Shown: one piece after another, positions 31,923-41,574 of the stretch
Layout of the letters: the number at the start of each line of letters is the position of its first letter
How positions within the stretch are numbered: the stretch's first letter is position 1
Assembly (NCBI RefSeq): GCF_030413175.1
Contig: NZ_CP129212.1
Location: 3,162,001 to 3,226,000 of the forward strand
From: Bradyrhizobium roseum
GTDB lineage: Bacteria; Pseudomonadota; Alphaproteobacteria; Rhizobiales; Xanthobacteraceae
Direction: 5' to 3'
Length of the DNA stretch: 64,000 nucleotides
Position numbers and translations under genes: made by a program
The notes under the pieces: model-generated
What the model was told of the DNA's origin: nothing
The model's database searches: none
The model's input: the letters and a program-made list of their open reading frames with translations, nothing else

Positions 31923-34252
31923 GACTTGCCCTTCTTCGATTTTCCGGGCTTGGCTTTCCCGGACTTTGCCTTGTGTGACTTGCTAACCTTCTCGCGCGGG
32001 CTGCGGCCCGGAAGCGATTTCGAGGTTTTTGTCGATGCTTTCGAACCGTCCTGTTTTCTGCCGCGCGGAACGACCTGGCCTTCCGACAGCAGTTCGAACC
32101 GCAACGCGCCGGCCACCGGTGCAGCTTCTACCAGACGCACGTCGACGACGTCACCCAGCCGGTGCATGGCACCGCTGCGTGAGCCGACGAGCGCATGACG
32201 CGTCTCGTCGTAATTGTAGTATTCGGTGCCGAGCGTGCGGATCGGGATCAGCCCGTCGGCGCCGGTATCCGACAATTTCACGAACAGCCCGGCGCGCGTG
32301 ACGCCGGAAATCCGCCCCTGAAACGATGCGCCGATACGGTCGGCGAGGAAATGCGCGATCAGCCGGTCAGCGGTCTCGCGTTCCGCCTTCATGGCGCGCC
32401 GCTCGGTCACGGAAATCTGCGCCGCGACTTCGCTCAAGGTTTCCAGCGTCTCGGTTTCCGGCAGCGCGCCTTCGCCGAGGCCGAGCGCGCGGATCAGCGC
32501 GCGATGCACGATCAGGTCGGCGTATCGCCTGATCGGCGAAGTGAAATGGGCGTAGCGGCGCAGATTGAGGCCGAAATGGCCGTAGTTCTCCGCCGAATAT
32601 TCCGCCTGCGCCTGCGAGCGCAGCACCACCTCGTTGACCAGCGGCTCGTAATCCTCGCCGCGGACCTGACCGAGCACGCGATTGAACAGGGAAGGGCGCA
32701 AGGCACCACTCTTCGCAAACGACAGATCGAGCGTCTTGAGGAACTCCTGAAGGTTGTGCACCTTCTCCTGGCTCGGCTCGTCGTGCACCCGGTAGATAAG
32801 CGGCAACGCCTTCTTTTCAAGCATTTCAGCCGCCGCGACGTTGGCGAGGATCATGAACTCCTCGATCAGCCGATGTGCGTCGAGCCGCTCGGGCACGATC
32901 ACGCGATCGACTGATCCGTCCGGCTTGAGCAGGATTTTTCGTTCGGGCAGATCCAGATCGAGCGGGTCGCGCTCGTCGCGCGCGAGCTTCACCAGCGCGT
33001 AGGCGGCATAGAGCGGCTTCAGGATCGGCTCCAGCAGCGGGCCTGTGGTGTCGTCGGGCCGGCCGTCGATGGCGGCTTGCGCCTGCGCGTAATGCAGCTT
33101 GGCTGCCGAGCGCATCAGAACGCGATGAAAGCTGTGCGAGCGCTTGCGGCCGTCGGGGCCGATCACCATCCGCACCGCGAGCGCGCCGCGCGGCTGGCCC
33201 GGCACCAGCGAGCATAGATCGTTGGAGATGCGTTCCGGCAGCATCGGCACCACGCGGTCGGGGAAATAGACCGAGTTGCCGCGCGTCAGCGCGTCACGAT
33301 CGAGCGCCGACCCCGGCCGCACATAGAAAGCGACGTCGGCGATGGCGACGTGGACGATGTAGCCGCCTCTGTTGTTCGGATCGTCATCGGGCGCCGCATG
33401 CACCGCGTCATCGTGATCCTTGGCGTCGGGCGGATCGATGGTGACGAGCGGCAGCTCGCGCCAGTCCTCGCGGCCCTTCAGCGTGGCGGGCTGTGCCTCT
33501 TCGGCTTCGCGCAACGCGCCCGGCGAAAACGCCTGCGGGATTTCGTGGGCGTGGATCGCAATCAGGCTGATCGCCTTTTCGCTCGCCAGCGAGCCGAGCC
33601 GCTCCTTCACCGTGCCGGAGGCGAGGCCATAACCGCGCGTGCGCACGAGATCAACGCTGACGAGGTCGCCGTCCTCGGCGCCGCCGGTATCCGGCGGTGC
33701 GATGTTCAGTTCGCGCCCGGCCTGTTTCTTGTCGACGGGCACGAGCCGTCCGCCGCCGCCGGGGGCTTTTCGGAAAATGCCGAGCAGGCGGGTGCGGGCG
33801 TGATCGAGCACCTTGATGACGCGGCCGCGATACAGCGCGCCGTCGCCCTCATCCAGCCTCTCGATGCGCATCAGCGCGCGGTCGCCGACGCCGGCAGCCG
33901 TGCCCGGCTGCGGGCGGCGCGGCACGTGAATGCGGATCTTTGGTGCGGGGCCGTTTTCCTCGGTGTCCCATTCAGTGGGGGTGGCGAGCAGTTCGCCGTC
34001 GGTGTCGCGGCCGGTGATATCGGCGACCACCGTCGGCGGCAGCGCGGTCGGCTCTTGGATCTTCCGTCCGCGCTTGGCGATCGCGCCTTCGTCGGCAAGC
34101 TCGCGCAGGATGCGCTTCAGTTCGACGCGGTCTGCATTCTTCAGGCCGAACTCGCGGGCGATCTCCCGCGTGCCGATCTTGCCTGGATTCGCACGGATGA
34201 AGGCAACGATGGCGTCCCGGGCCGGAAAACCATTGTCGTGTTTTCTCTTCAC
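31910..34252 (-). CDS. rnr: Ribonuclease R
   Basis: A 780-residue 3'-5' exoribonuclease that degrades structured RNA. Order: N-terminal winged-helix region (1-75), cold-shock-like RNA-binding domains, the RNB catalytic core from about residue 255 (DWRELPLVTIDPPDAKDHDDAVHA, with the metal-binding Asp cluster), and an S1 domain near 635-725 (ASFQGRISGVTRAGLFVKLSDTGADG). The Lys/Ser-rich tail (KVSKSHKAKSGKAKPGKSKKGKSWKR) is as in E. coli. The start is GTG 34250-34252, which directly abuts the topA TAA. It overlaps the DUF983 gene downstream. It is part of one message topA-rnr-DUF983. Confidence 0.95.
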   Translation of the reverse strand: MKRKHDNGFPARDAIVAFIRANPGKIGTREIAREFGLKNADRVELKRILRELADEGAIAKRGRKIQEPTALPPTVVADITGRDTDGELLATPTEWDTEENGPAPKIRIHVPRRPQPGTAAGVGDRALMRIERLDEGDGALYRGRVIKVLDHARTRLLGIFRKAPGGGGRLVPVDKKQAGRELNIAPPDTGGAEDGDLVSVDLVRTRGYGLASGTVKERLGSLASEKAISLIAIHAHEIPQAFSPGALREAEEAQPATLKGREDWRELPLVTIDPPDAKDHDDAVHAAPDDDPNNRGGYIVHVAIADVAFYVRPGSALDRDALTRGNSVYFPDRVVPMLPERISNDLCSLVPGQPRGALAVRMVIGPDGRKRSHSFHRVLMRSAAKLHYAQAQAAIDGRPDDTTGPLLEPILKPLYAAYALVKLARDERDPLDLDLPERKILLKPDGSVDRVIVPERLDAHRLIEEFMILANVAAAEMLEKKALPLIYRVHDEPSQEKVHNLQEFLKTLDLSFAKSGALRPSLFNRVLGQVRGEDYEPLVNEVVLRSQAQAEYSAENYGHFGLNLRRYAHFTSPIRRYADLIVHRALIRALGLGEGALPETETLETLSEVAAQISVTERRAMKAERETADRLIAHFLADRIGASFQGRISGVTRAGLFVKLSDTGADGLIPIRTLGTEYYNYDETRHALVGSRSGAMHRLGDVVDVRLVEAAPVAGALRFELLSEGQVVPRGRKQDGSKASTKTSKSLPGRSPREKVSKSHKAKSGKAKPGKSKKGKSWKR

Positions 34253-37021
34253 TTATCCCCGGGCCTTGCCCGCGCTCTTCTTCGCAGGCGTCTTGGGTGC
34301 GGTGGGCGGTTTCGCCGAGGTCTTGGCGGCGGAGGCGACCGGCGCGCGCGCCTTGCTCGCCGCTTCCGATTTCGGCTTTGCCACGGCTTTCTTTGCCGCC
34401 GCTTTCTTGGCAGGCTTTGGCGCTTCCGGATCAGCCGCCTTGTCGGCAGACTTCTTGGCAGCGGCCTTCGTCGGTGCGGCCTTCTTGGCGCCGCGCTTCG
34501 GCTTGCCGCCGCCCTTGGCGGCGCGCTCGTCGATCAGTGCAATCGCTTCGGCGAGCGTGATCGTCTCGGGCGTCTTGTCGCTCGGGATCGTGGCGTTGAC
34601 GCCGCCGGCCGTAACGTAAGCGCCGTAGCGGCCGTTCTTGACGGCGACAACGCCGAGGCTCGGATGCTCCCCCAGCGGCTTGCCGGGATCGGCACCGAAC
34701 CGGCGGCCGCTCGGACCTTTTGCGATCTTCTCCGCGATCAGCGTCACGGCGCGGTTGAGGCCGATGTCGAACACCTCGTCGCCGGCTTCCAGACTGGCAT
34801 AGGTCTTTTCGTGGCGCACGAACGGACCGAAGCGGCCGATGCCCGCGGTGATCGGCTCGCCGGTCTCCGGATGCTTTCCGATTTCGCGCGGCAGCGATAA
34901 CAGCTTCAACGCCAGTTCGAGCTCCATGTCGGCGGGCGACATGTTTTTCGGGATGCCGGCGCGCCGCGGCTTTTCGCCCTCGGCATAATCCTTCTGCTCG
35001 CCAAGCTGAATATAAGGGCCGAAGCGCCCAGCCTTCACGGTGACGTCGAGATCGGTATCCGGGTCCTTGCCGAGCACGCGATCGGCGCTGGCTTCGCCGT
35101 CGGAGGCCAGCGGACGGGTGTGGCGGCATTCCGGATAATTCGAGCAGCCGACAAAGGCGCCGAACTTTCCGGCCTTCAGATTGAGCTTGCCGGTGCCGCA
35201 GGTCGGGCATTGCCGGACGTCGCCGCCATCCGCGCGCGGCGGATAGATATGCGGGCCCAGCATGTCGTCGAGCACATCAAGCACTTCGGAGACACGGATA
35301 TCCTTGATGTCGTTGACCGCGCCGGAGAAGCCGACCCAGAATTCCTTCAGCACCTGCTGCCAGGAAATCTCGTTGTTGGAAACGCGGTCGAGCTGTTCTT
35401 CCAGCGCCGCGGTGAAATCATACTCCACGTAGCGGGCGAAGAAATTCTCCAGGAACGCGACCACGACGCGGCCCTTGTCCTCGCCATGCAGCCGCTTCTT
35501 CTCGAGCTTGACGTAACCGCGGTCTTTCAACACCTGCAGGATCGAGGCGTAGGTCGAGGGCCGGCCGATGCCGAGCTCTTCCATCCGCTTGACCAATGAG
35601 GCTTCGGAGAAACGCGGCGGCGGCTCGGTGAAATGCTGGGTGACGGCAAGGTTTTGCCGCTTCAGCGCTTCGCCCGCGCTCATGGCGGGCAGGCGGCGCG
35701 AATCCTCGTCGTCGCCGTCGTCGTCCTTGCCTTCCTGATAGAGCGCCAGAAAGCCGTCGAATTTTACAACTTGCCCGCTGGCGCGCAGCTCCAGCACGCG
35801 AGGGCCCGCTTTCGCGGCAATATCGACGGTCGTGCGCTCCAGCTCGGCCGATTCCATCTGGCTGGCGATGGTGCGGATCCAGATCAACTCGTAGAGCTTG
35901 GCCTGATCGACATCGAGGCGCTTGCGCATCTCGGCCGGCCGGCGCGACAGGTCGGTCGGGCGGATCGCTTCGTGCGCTTCCTGCGCGTTCTTGGCCTTGG
36001 TCTGGTACTGGCGCGGCGCCTCCGGCACGTAGGCGTTGCCGTAATCTTCGCCGATCACCTTGCGCGCCTGCGTGATCGCGGAGCCGTCGATCTGCACGCC
36101 GTCGGTTCGCATATAGGTGATGAGGCCGGTGGTCTCGCCGCCGATATCGATACCCTCATAGAGCCGCTGCGCGATTCGCATGGTGTGCGCGGGGGCAAAG
36201 CCGAGCTTGCGGCTGGCTTCCTGCTGCAGTGTCGAGGTGGTGAACGGCGCCTGCGGATTGCGCCGCGCGGGTTTTGCCTCGACGGTCGACACCGTGAAGT
36301 TCGCGGCCTCGATCGCCTTTTTGAGGTCCTCGGCTTCCGCGCCGGTGCCGATGTCGAGCCGCTGGATCTTCTTGCCGTCGGCGCCGACCAGCCGCGCCTC
36401 AAAACTGTCACCGCGCGGTGTGGTCAGGGTTGCGACCAGCGACCAGTATTCGCGTGGCACGAATTTTTCGATTTCGAGTTCGCGGTCGCAGACCAGCCGC
36501 AGCGCGACCGATTGCACGCGGCCCGCCGAGCGCGCGCCCGGCAGCTTGCGCCACAACACCGGCGAGAGCGTGAAGCCGACCAGATAGTCCAGCGCGCGGC
36601 GCGCCATATAGGCGTCGACCAGCGCGCCGTCGATCTGGCGCGGCGACTTCATCGCGTCGGTCACGGCCTGCTTGGTGATGGCGTTGAACACCACGCGCTC
36701 GATCTTCTGATCTTTCAGCGCGCGCTTTTCTTTCATCACCTCCAGCACGTGCCAGGAGATGGCTTCGCCCTCGCGATCAGGGTCGGTTGCGAGAATCAGG
36801 CGGTCGGCGCCTTTCAGCGCCTTGGCGATGTCGTTGAGTCGGCCCGCCGCCTTGGGGTCCACCTCCCAGATCATCTGGAAATTGGCTTCCGGATCGACGG
36901 AACCGTTCTTGGCGGGAAGGTCGCGGACATGGCCGAACGAGGCCAGAACCTCGTACGAGGCGCCCAAATACTTATTGATAGTCTTGGCTTTCGCCGGCGA
37001 CTCCACGATGACGATATTCAT
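34253..37021 (-). CDS. topA: DNA topoisomerase I (type IA)
   Basis: A 922-residue enzyme relaxing negative supercoils. The Toprim domain is MNIVIVESPAKAKTINKYLG with DPDREGEAISWH (metal site). The active-site Tyr is about residue 303 in GLITYMRTDG. A C4 zinc finger is in CPTCGTGKLNLKAGKFGAFVGCSNYPEC (about 600), followed by further topoisomerase C-terminal repeats (GRFGPYIQLG, GRFGPFVRHE, NGRYGAYVTAG). The last 90 residues are a Lys/Ala/Pro-rich tail resembling histone H1, thought to aid DNA binding. The stop codon touches the rnr start. dprA, usually next to topA in related genomes, lies 3.3 kb away with inserted genes between. Confidence 0.96.
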   Translation of the reverse strand: MNIVIVESPAKAKTINKYLGASYEVLASFGHVRDLPAKNGSVDPEANFQMIWEVDPKAAGRLNDIAKALKGADRLILATDPDREGEAISWHVLEVMKEKRALKDQKIERVVFNAITKQAVTDAMKSPRQIDGALVDAYMARRALDYLVGFTLSPVLWRKLPGARSAGRVQSVALRLVCDRELEIEKFVPREYWSLVATLTTPRGDSFEARLVGADGKKIQRLDIGTGAEAEDLKKAIEAANFTVSTVEAKPARRNPQAPFTTSTLQQEASRKLGFAPAHTMRIAQRLYEGIDIGGETTGLITYMRTDGVQIDGSAITQARKVIGEDYGNAYVPEAPRQYQTKAKNAQEAHEAIRPTDLSRRPAEMRKRLDVDQAKLYELIWIRTIASQMESAELERTTVDIAAKAGPRVLELRASGQVVKFDGFLALYQEGKDDDGDDEDSRRLPAMSAGEALKRQNLAVTQHFTEPPPRFSEASLVKRMEELGIGRPSTYASILQVLKDRGYVKLEKKRLHGEDKGRVVVAFLENFFARYVEYDFTAALEEQLDRVSNNEISWQQVLKEFWVGFSGAVNDIKDIRVSEVLDVLDDMLGPHIYPPRADGGDVRQCPTCGTGKLNLKAGKFGAFVGCSNYPECRHTRPLASDGEASADRVLGKDPDTDLDVTVKAGRFGPYIQLGEQKDYAEGEKPRRAGIPKNMSPADMELELALKLLSLPREIGKHPETGEPITAGIGRFGPFVRHEKTYASLEAGDEVFDIGLNRAVTLIAEKIAKGPSGRRFGADPGKPLGEHPSLGVVAVKNGRYGAYVTAGGVNATIPSDKTPETITLAEAIALIDERAAKGGGKPKRGAKKAAPTKAAAKKSADKAADPEAPKPAKKAAAKKAVAKPKSEAASKARAPVASAAKTSAKPPTAPKTPAKKSAGKARG

Positions 37022-37278
37022 GTCATTCCAATGGCTTACGGGAAGAGATAAAGGCGGGTTCCGCGAGACTCGCGGGCCACCGATTGGACCCGAACATGGG
37101 TGGTGAGGCGGCCCCTGTCAAATCGGCAGTAGGGAGGCCGCTGTCCGTGATATACGACTTAATATCAATGGAGGGTCGAAATACTGCCTAGAGTTGCGCC
37201 TGCAAAAGGGTTATTTCTAGGCAATATTGTATTCGATTGGATGTAAGTTTTTTGAGCAAGGGTGGAGGCGGCCGGAAG

Positions 37279-37506
37279 TTGAAGACTTCAGGCAGACATC
37301 GGGACTCGCCACCCCTGGAACGTATCGCTGATCGAGGCGAGGAGGGCGGCCCTGACGAGGCCGTGGCCTTCATTGCGGAGACTGTCGCCGAACTGGTCAA
37401 GCTGGCGGAGCGCCATCGGCTGGAGGTGCTGGGCCATCTGCTCGGCATGGCGCAGCTCGAGGCGGAAGAACGGCTGCGCACAAGGAGCAAGCACAAGCTG
37501 TCGTGA
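37279..37506 (+). CDS. Small conserved hypothetical protein
   Basis: A 75-residue helical protein whose C-terminal part, DEAVAFIAETVAELVKLAERHRLEVLGHLLGMAQLEAEERLRTRSKH, looks like a genuine folded or amphipathic helix pair; I recall similar short proteins in Bradyrhizobium, function unknown. TTG 37279 is preferred because GGTGGAGG lies ten bases upstream; earlier in-frame TTG codons at 37237 and 37252 lack this. It is followed convergently by the HxlR gene. Confidence 0.6.
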   Translation: MKTSGRHRDSPPLERIADRGEEGGPDEAVAFIAETVAELVKLAERHRLEVLGHLLGMAQLEAEERLRTRSKHKLS

Positions 37507-37521
37507 CGCGGCGCGGCTTGG

Positions 37522-37995
37522 TTATGCCGTCGCGCGCGTGCGTGCTTTTGCCGTTCGCGGCTTCAGCGCGATATCATCAGCACTCAATAGCCGCCCGTCC
37601 TGCGCATGAAGTTCGAGCTTGCGCACCGGCTTGCCCTGTTCCCGGTCGACCAGAATCGTGGCGATCTCGTGCGGGTGCTCGTCGAACTCCTCGCTCCATT
37701 GCCGCAAGGCGACCAGGATCGGGAAGACGCCGCGGCCCTTCGGCGTCAGCAGATATTCCTGATACGCGCTGCCGTCGGAGGCGGGCGCCGTCTTGAGAAT
37801 CCCCTGATCCACCAGCGCGCGCAGCCGCACGGTGAGAATGTTCTTGGCGAGCCCAAGCCGCTTCTGGAATTCGCCGAAGCGGCGGACGCCGAACAGCGCC
37901 TCGCGGATGATCAGCATCGACCACCAGTCGCCGATCGCATCCAGCGAGCGCGCGATCGGGCAAGCGTCGCCTTCAAAGCTCGTTCGTTTCACCAT
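37522..37995 (-). CDS. HxlR family transcriptional regulator
   Basis: A 157-residue winged-helix DNA-binding protein with the HxlR pattern CPIARSLDAIGDWWSMLIIREALFGVRRFGEFQKRLGLAKNILTVRLRALVDQGIL and C-terminal LTPKGRGVFPILVALRQWSEEF. One conserved Cys (CPIA) near the N-terminus may sense electrophiles or oxidants, as in other HxlR members. It faces the SDR gene across 110 bp carrying a long dyad, so control of that gene is likely (inference). Confidence 0.93.
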   Translation of the reverse strand: MVKRTSFEGDACPIARSLDAIGDWWSMLIIREALFGVRRFGEFQKRLGLAKNILTVRLRALVDQGILKTAPASDGSAYQEYLLTPKGRGVFPILVALRQWSEEFDEHPHEIATILVDREQGKPVRKLELHAQDGRLLSADDIALKPRTAKARTRATA

Positions 37996-38040
37996 TGTGC
38001 CTCCGATCGGTTGTGTGGCCGATCACGGTCTTGTGTAGTT

Positions 38041-38088
38041 GCAATATTAAACCAAGTCGCCTAGGTGAGCAACCTAGTTTAATAATGC
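38041..38088. promoter_or_regulatory. Dyad between HxlR gene and SDR gene (candidate operator)
   Basis: Arms GCAATATTAAAC (38041-38052) and GTTTAATAATGC (38077-38088) are inverted repeats matching in 10 of 12 places. Inside, AAACCAAGT (38049-38057) and ACCTAGTTT (38072-38080) match as inverted half-sites in 7 of 9. It is centred about 70 bp upstream of the HxlR start and about 40 bp from the SDR start. Confidence 0.65.
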
Positions 38089-38105
38089 AACCATCGGAGG
38101 CGGCC

Positions 38106-38879
38106 ATGCGGCTTGCGAACAAGACGGCGTTGATCACAGGCGGCAACAGCGGCATCGGTCTGGCGACCGCCAAAGTTTTCGTGGCCGAAGGGGCCAAGGT
38201 CGTCATCACGGGCCGGAATCAGGCGACGCTGGAGGCGGCGGCCAGGGAATTGGGACCGAACGCGCTGGCGCTCGTGGCCGATGCGACCGACATCGCGGCG
38301 ACCGAAGCCGCGATCCGAAAGGGGGCCGAAAAGTTCGGCAATTACGACATCCTGTTTGCCAATGCCGGCATCGCCGGCGGCACGCCGCTGGGCGCCTCGA
38401 CCGTCGAGGCGTTCGAAAAAGTCATCAGCACAAACCTCACCGGCGTGTTCTTCACGGTGCAGTCAACGTTGCCCTATCTGAACGACAACGCCTCGATCAT
38501 CCTCAACGGCTCGGTCATCTCGGTGCTCGGCATTCCCGGCTACTCGGCCTATGGCGCGGCGAAAGCCGGCGTGCGGGCGATGGCGCGTATCATGGCGTCG
38601 GAATTGTCGCCTCGCGGCATCCGCGTCAACGTTGTTGCCCCCGGCGCCATCCGCACCCCGATCTGGGGCGCGGCAACGGCAACGCCGGAAGCCGAAAAAG
38701 CTTTTGAAAAGCGGATCGCGCTATCGACCCCGCTCGGCCGCCTCGGCGAAACCGAGCACATTTCGAAGACGGTGCTGTTCCTCGCTTCTGACGATGCCGC
38801 CCATGTGCAGGGCCAGGAATTATTCGTCGACGGCGGCGCCACGGCCTCGCCGAGCGGCGCGCCGATCTACCGGGAGTGA
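38106..38879 (+). CDS. SDR family oxidoreductase
   Basis: A 257-residue classical short-chain dehydrogenase. The cofactor motif is TGGNSGIG near residue 12-19, then NAGIAGG. Catalytic Ser is in ILNGSVISVLG and the Tyr-x-x-x-Lys in YSAYGAAKAG. The C-terminal GQELFVDGGA is typical. A basic residue pattern after the second strand (VVITGRNQATLEAA) favours NADP(H). ATG 38106 has GGAGG six bases upstream. It is divergent from the HxlR regulator and probably under its control; quinone or aldehyde detoxification is a common role in such pairs (inference). Confidence 0.93.
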   Translation: MRLANKTALITGGNSGIGLATAKVFVAEGAKVVITGRNQATLEAAARELGPNALALVADATDIAATEAAIRKGAEKFGNYDILFANAGIAGGTPLGASTVEAFEKVISTNLTGVFFTVQSTLPYLNDNASIILNGSVISVLGIPGYSAYGAAKAGVRAMARIMASELSPRGIRVNVVAPGAIRTPIWGAATATPEAEKAFEKRIALSTPLGRLGETEHISKTVLFLASDDAAHVQGQELFVDGGATASPSGAPIYRE

Positions 38880-39023
38880 GGGGCCTTGCCGCCATCTTCG
38901 CTGCCGACGGGTAGGCCGCCGGCTGCGGCGGATTGGCGCTGAGCCAGAACGCACCTTGAACCCGGACCACCGCTAACGGACATTTCAGCAGGAGCCCCCA
39001 TCAGTTGCGAACCGGAGCGCGTC

Positions 39024-39164
39024 ATGCCGAAAACCGCGGGCATCTCTTCGTCGACGTCGCGAGATTCGGATCGTGCTCAGTTCGTTTCGATCGCGCAGTT
39101 TTCCGGCGTCGGTCTTTTGGCCTCCCTGGTGATCGTGCTGCTGCGCATGAACGGCGTGTTCTGA
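39024..39164 (+). CDS. Small single-span membrane protein
   Basis: A 46-residue protein: a Ser/Arg/Asp-rich N-terminus (SSSTSRDSDRAQ) then a hydrophobic helix VGLLASLVIVLLRMNGVF. ATG 39024 has GGAG eight bases upstream, and the frame stops at TGA 39162-39164. No family is recognised. It lies in the 330-bp gap between the SDR gene and the convergent azoreductase gene. Confidence 0.5.
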   Translation: MPKTAGISSSTSRDSDRAQFVSIAQFSGVGLLASLVIVLLRMNGVF

Positions 39165-39211
39165 TAAGGCGGCCGCCGTCACGCTGACAGCCGCCGCCCT
39201 CGACCAAAAAC

Positions 39212-39820
39212 TCAGGCGGCGTTCAGTTCGCCGGCCGCCTTCAGCGCGCCGGCCACCGCTTTCTCGCGATGCTCCGGGCCGACCTGGATGCCGTCGGCGG
39301 AAATGAATTCCGGATTCTTGATGCCGATGAAGCCGAACACCCAGCGCAGATAGGTTTCGAGATGCTCGCCGACGGCGGCCGGCGAGCCCGCGCCATAGAA
39401 ACCACCGCGCGAGATCGCGACGATGACGCGCTTATCGCCGGCCAGGCCCTCGACGCCCTGCGCGGAATATTTGAACGTCTTGCCCGCCACCAAAATGCGG
39501 TCGATCCAGGCCTTGAGCTGGCTCGGAATCGTAAAATTGTACATGGGCGCGCCAAGCACGATGATGTCGGCGCCCAAAAACTCCTCCAGTACGGCCTGAC
39601 CCGCGGCGATATCCTCGCGCAGTGAAGCGTCCGGGGTGACCCCCTGGCCAGCGGCGAGATGCGAGCCGGTGAGATGCGCCAGTGGCGTCAGCGTCAGATC
39701 GCGATAGCTGACGTCAAGTCCCGGCGTGGATTGGCGCAGCCGGTCGACGATGGCGGCGGAGACCTGGCGGCTGACGGAGTGGGGGCCGAGCACGCTGGAG
39801 TCGAGATGCAGAAGTTTCAT
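39212..39820 (-). CDS. azoR: FMN-dependent NADH-azoreductase
   Basis: A 202-residue flavodoxin-fold quinone/azo reductase. The N-terminal [26 protein letters not shown] and the segments [26 protein letters not shown] and RGGFYGAG are signatures of the AcpD/AzoR family binding FMN. It reduces quinones or azo compounds with NADH. It faces the second HxlR gene divergently (100 bp), the standard HxlR-azoreductase pair for electrophile or quinone stress. ATG 39818-39820 is used; a longer open frame upstream lacks likeness. Confidence 0.93.
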   Translation of the reverse strand: MKLLHLDSSVLGPHSVSRQVSAAIVDRLRQSTPGLDVSYRDLTLTPLAHLTGSHLAAGQGVTPDASLREDIAAGQAVLEEFLGADIIVLGAPMYNFTIPSQLKAWIDRILVAGKTFKYSAQGVEGLAGDKRVIVAISRGGFYGAGSPAAVGEHLETYLRWVFGFIGIKNPEFISADGIQVGPEHREKAVAGALKAAGELNAA

Positions 39821-39920
39821 GGTTGAGGTCACCCTTTGGTATAGGTTTGTAACTGGCGCTATATGAGTGACCGTGGCAAACCCCCGCAAGAACGCACATT
39901 TTCCATACGAGAGCACATCG

Positions 39921-40322
39921 ATGAGACCCGAGCACAAGAAAGTGCCTGCCTTGCCCCCGAGCCCGCATGCCGAGGGTAGTTGCCGCGCGGTGGCTTCGGT
40001 ACTGGCCCGCGTCGGCGACAAATGGAGCGTGCTGGTCATCATGATGCTGATCGACGGGCCGATGCGCTTCAATGAATTGAAACGCAAGATCGGCGGTATC
40101 TCGCAGCGGATGCTGACGCTCACCTTGCGCGGGCTGGAGCGCGACGGGCTGGTGACGCGCACGATCTTTCCGACCATCCCGCCGCGCGTCGATTATGAAT
40201 TGACCGATCTCGGCCGCGGGCTGGCGCAGCCGGTTCAGGCGCTCGGCCAATGGGCGTTCGACCATTTGCCGGCGATCGAGGGCGCGCGGACCAGTTTCGA
40301 TGCACGTAACGAGAAGAACTAA
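39921..40322 (+). CDS. HxlR family transcriptional regulator
   Basis: A 133-residue winged-helix regulator with the HxlR core: [61 protein letters not shown], and [18 protein letters not shown]. The Cys in GSCRAV is in the usual redox-sensing position. ATG 39921 begins MRPEHKK. Divergent to azoR, so likely its repressor (inference). Its TAA overlaps the dprA stop codon on the other strand by two bases. Confidence 0.93.
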   Translation: MRPEHKKVPALPPSPHAEGSCRAVASVLARVGDKWSVLVIMMLIDGPMRFNELKRKIGGISQRMLTLTLRGLERDGLVTRTIFPTIPPRVDYELTDLGRGLAQPVQALGQWAFDHLPAIEGARTSFDARNEKN

Positions 40323-41437
40323 ACCAGCGACACCAGCCCGCCGCCGTGTCGCTCCAGCCGGCCGGCCAGGTCGAGTTCGAGCAGCACCGTGCGAACGAGG
40401 GCAGGCGAGAGGCCCGACATCCGGATCAGGTCGTCGAGGCTGATCGGGCTCGGTCCGAGCAGCGAAACGATGCGGTCGCGGACGGTGGGATCGATCTCGA
40501 AGTCGAGCGGCGCATCGTCATCTTCGCGCGCCTCGAGTACGACCGGCCGCGCCAGGATCGGCTGGAGGGCGCTGATGACGTCGCTGGCTTCGGTGACCAG
40601 CGCCGCACCCTGCTTGATCAGGTCGTTGGTGCCGGCGGTGCGCGGGTCGAGCGGCGAGCCCGGCACCGCAAACACCTCGCGGCCCTGTTCGGCTGCCATC
40701 CGCGCCGTGATCAGCGAACCCGAACGGTGTGCGGCTTCGATCACGACGACGCCGAGCGCCGCGCCCGAGATCAGGCGGTTGCGGCGGGGAAAATCATGGG
40801 CGCGGGGCACATGGCCGAGCGGCATTTCAGAGATCGCGCCGCCGTGTTCCAGCAGGGCGGCGAGCAGGTCGCCATGTTCGGGCGGATAGATCCGGTCGTG
40901 GCCGCCGGCGAGCACCGCCACCGTGCCGCTTGCGACCGTCGCGCGATGCGCCGCCTGGTCGATGCCGCGCGCCAGGCCCGAGATCACCACAAAGCCCGCA
41001 TCGCCGAGATCGCGCGCCAGTTGGCCTGCGAATTTCAGCCCGGCGCCGGACGCGTTGCGCGAGCCGACGATGGCGATCATCGGCCGGCCCATCACGTCCG
41101 AAGCGCCGCGCACGCCGAGCAAGGGCGGCGCATCTTCCAGCGTCGCCAGCCGCGGCGGATAGGCGGCTTCGCCCGGCGCGACCAGCGTGACGCCGAGCCT
41201 CTGGCTCGCGGCGATTTCGGCCCGCGCTTGCGCCTCGCCAAAAATCCGTCCCGACCGCGAAGCGCCGCCGCGTCGCGCCAGCTCCGGCAGGTGCTCCAGC
41301 GCTTCGCGCGCGCTGCCGAAATGGGCGATCAGCGCGTTGAAGGTGCGAGGTCCGACGTTATCGCTGCGGATCAGCCGCAGCCGGTCGATCCGGTCGCTTT
41401 CGGTGATGTCAGGCGTGAAATGTGTCCGGTCATGCAT
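40319..41437 (-). CDS. dprA: DNA-processing protein DprA
   Basis: A 372-residue protein that loads RecA onto incoming single-stranded DNA. An N-terminal helical domain (about 1-100) is followed by the Rossmann-like core: [70 protein letters not shown], the central DprA motifs. A C-terminal winged-helix is at about 310-372. It is normally beside topA in related genomes; here accessory genes stand between. ATG 41435-41437 is used. Confidence 0.95.
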   Translation of the reverse strand: MHDRTHFTPDITESDRIDRLRLIRSDNVGPRTFNALIAHFGSAREALEHLPELARRGGASRSGRIFGEAQARAEIAASQRLGVTLVAPGEAAYPPRLATLEDAPPLLGVRGASDVMGRPMIAIVGSRNASGAGLKFAGQLARDLGDAGFVVISGLARGIDQAAHRATVASGTVAVLAGGHDRIYPPEHGDLLAALLEHGGAISEMPLGHVPRAHDFPRRNRLISGAALGVVVIEAAHRSGSLITARMAAEQGREVFAVPGSPLDPRTAGTNDLIKQGAALVTEASDVISALQPILARPVVLEAREDDDAPLDFEIDPTVRDRIVSLLGPSPISLDDLIRMSGLSPALVRTVLLELDLAGRLERHGGGLVSLV

Positions 41438-41574
41438 GCGGACGCAGCTTTGCCCAACCTGAGATTGCGATCAACCGGTTTGATTGTGATTGGCACCATG
41501 CTTGCTGGAGGCACCAGGCTTGCTGGAGGCGAAAGCGCTCCGTAACCTGCGTCCTCAATCACAGGAATGCCTTC

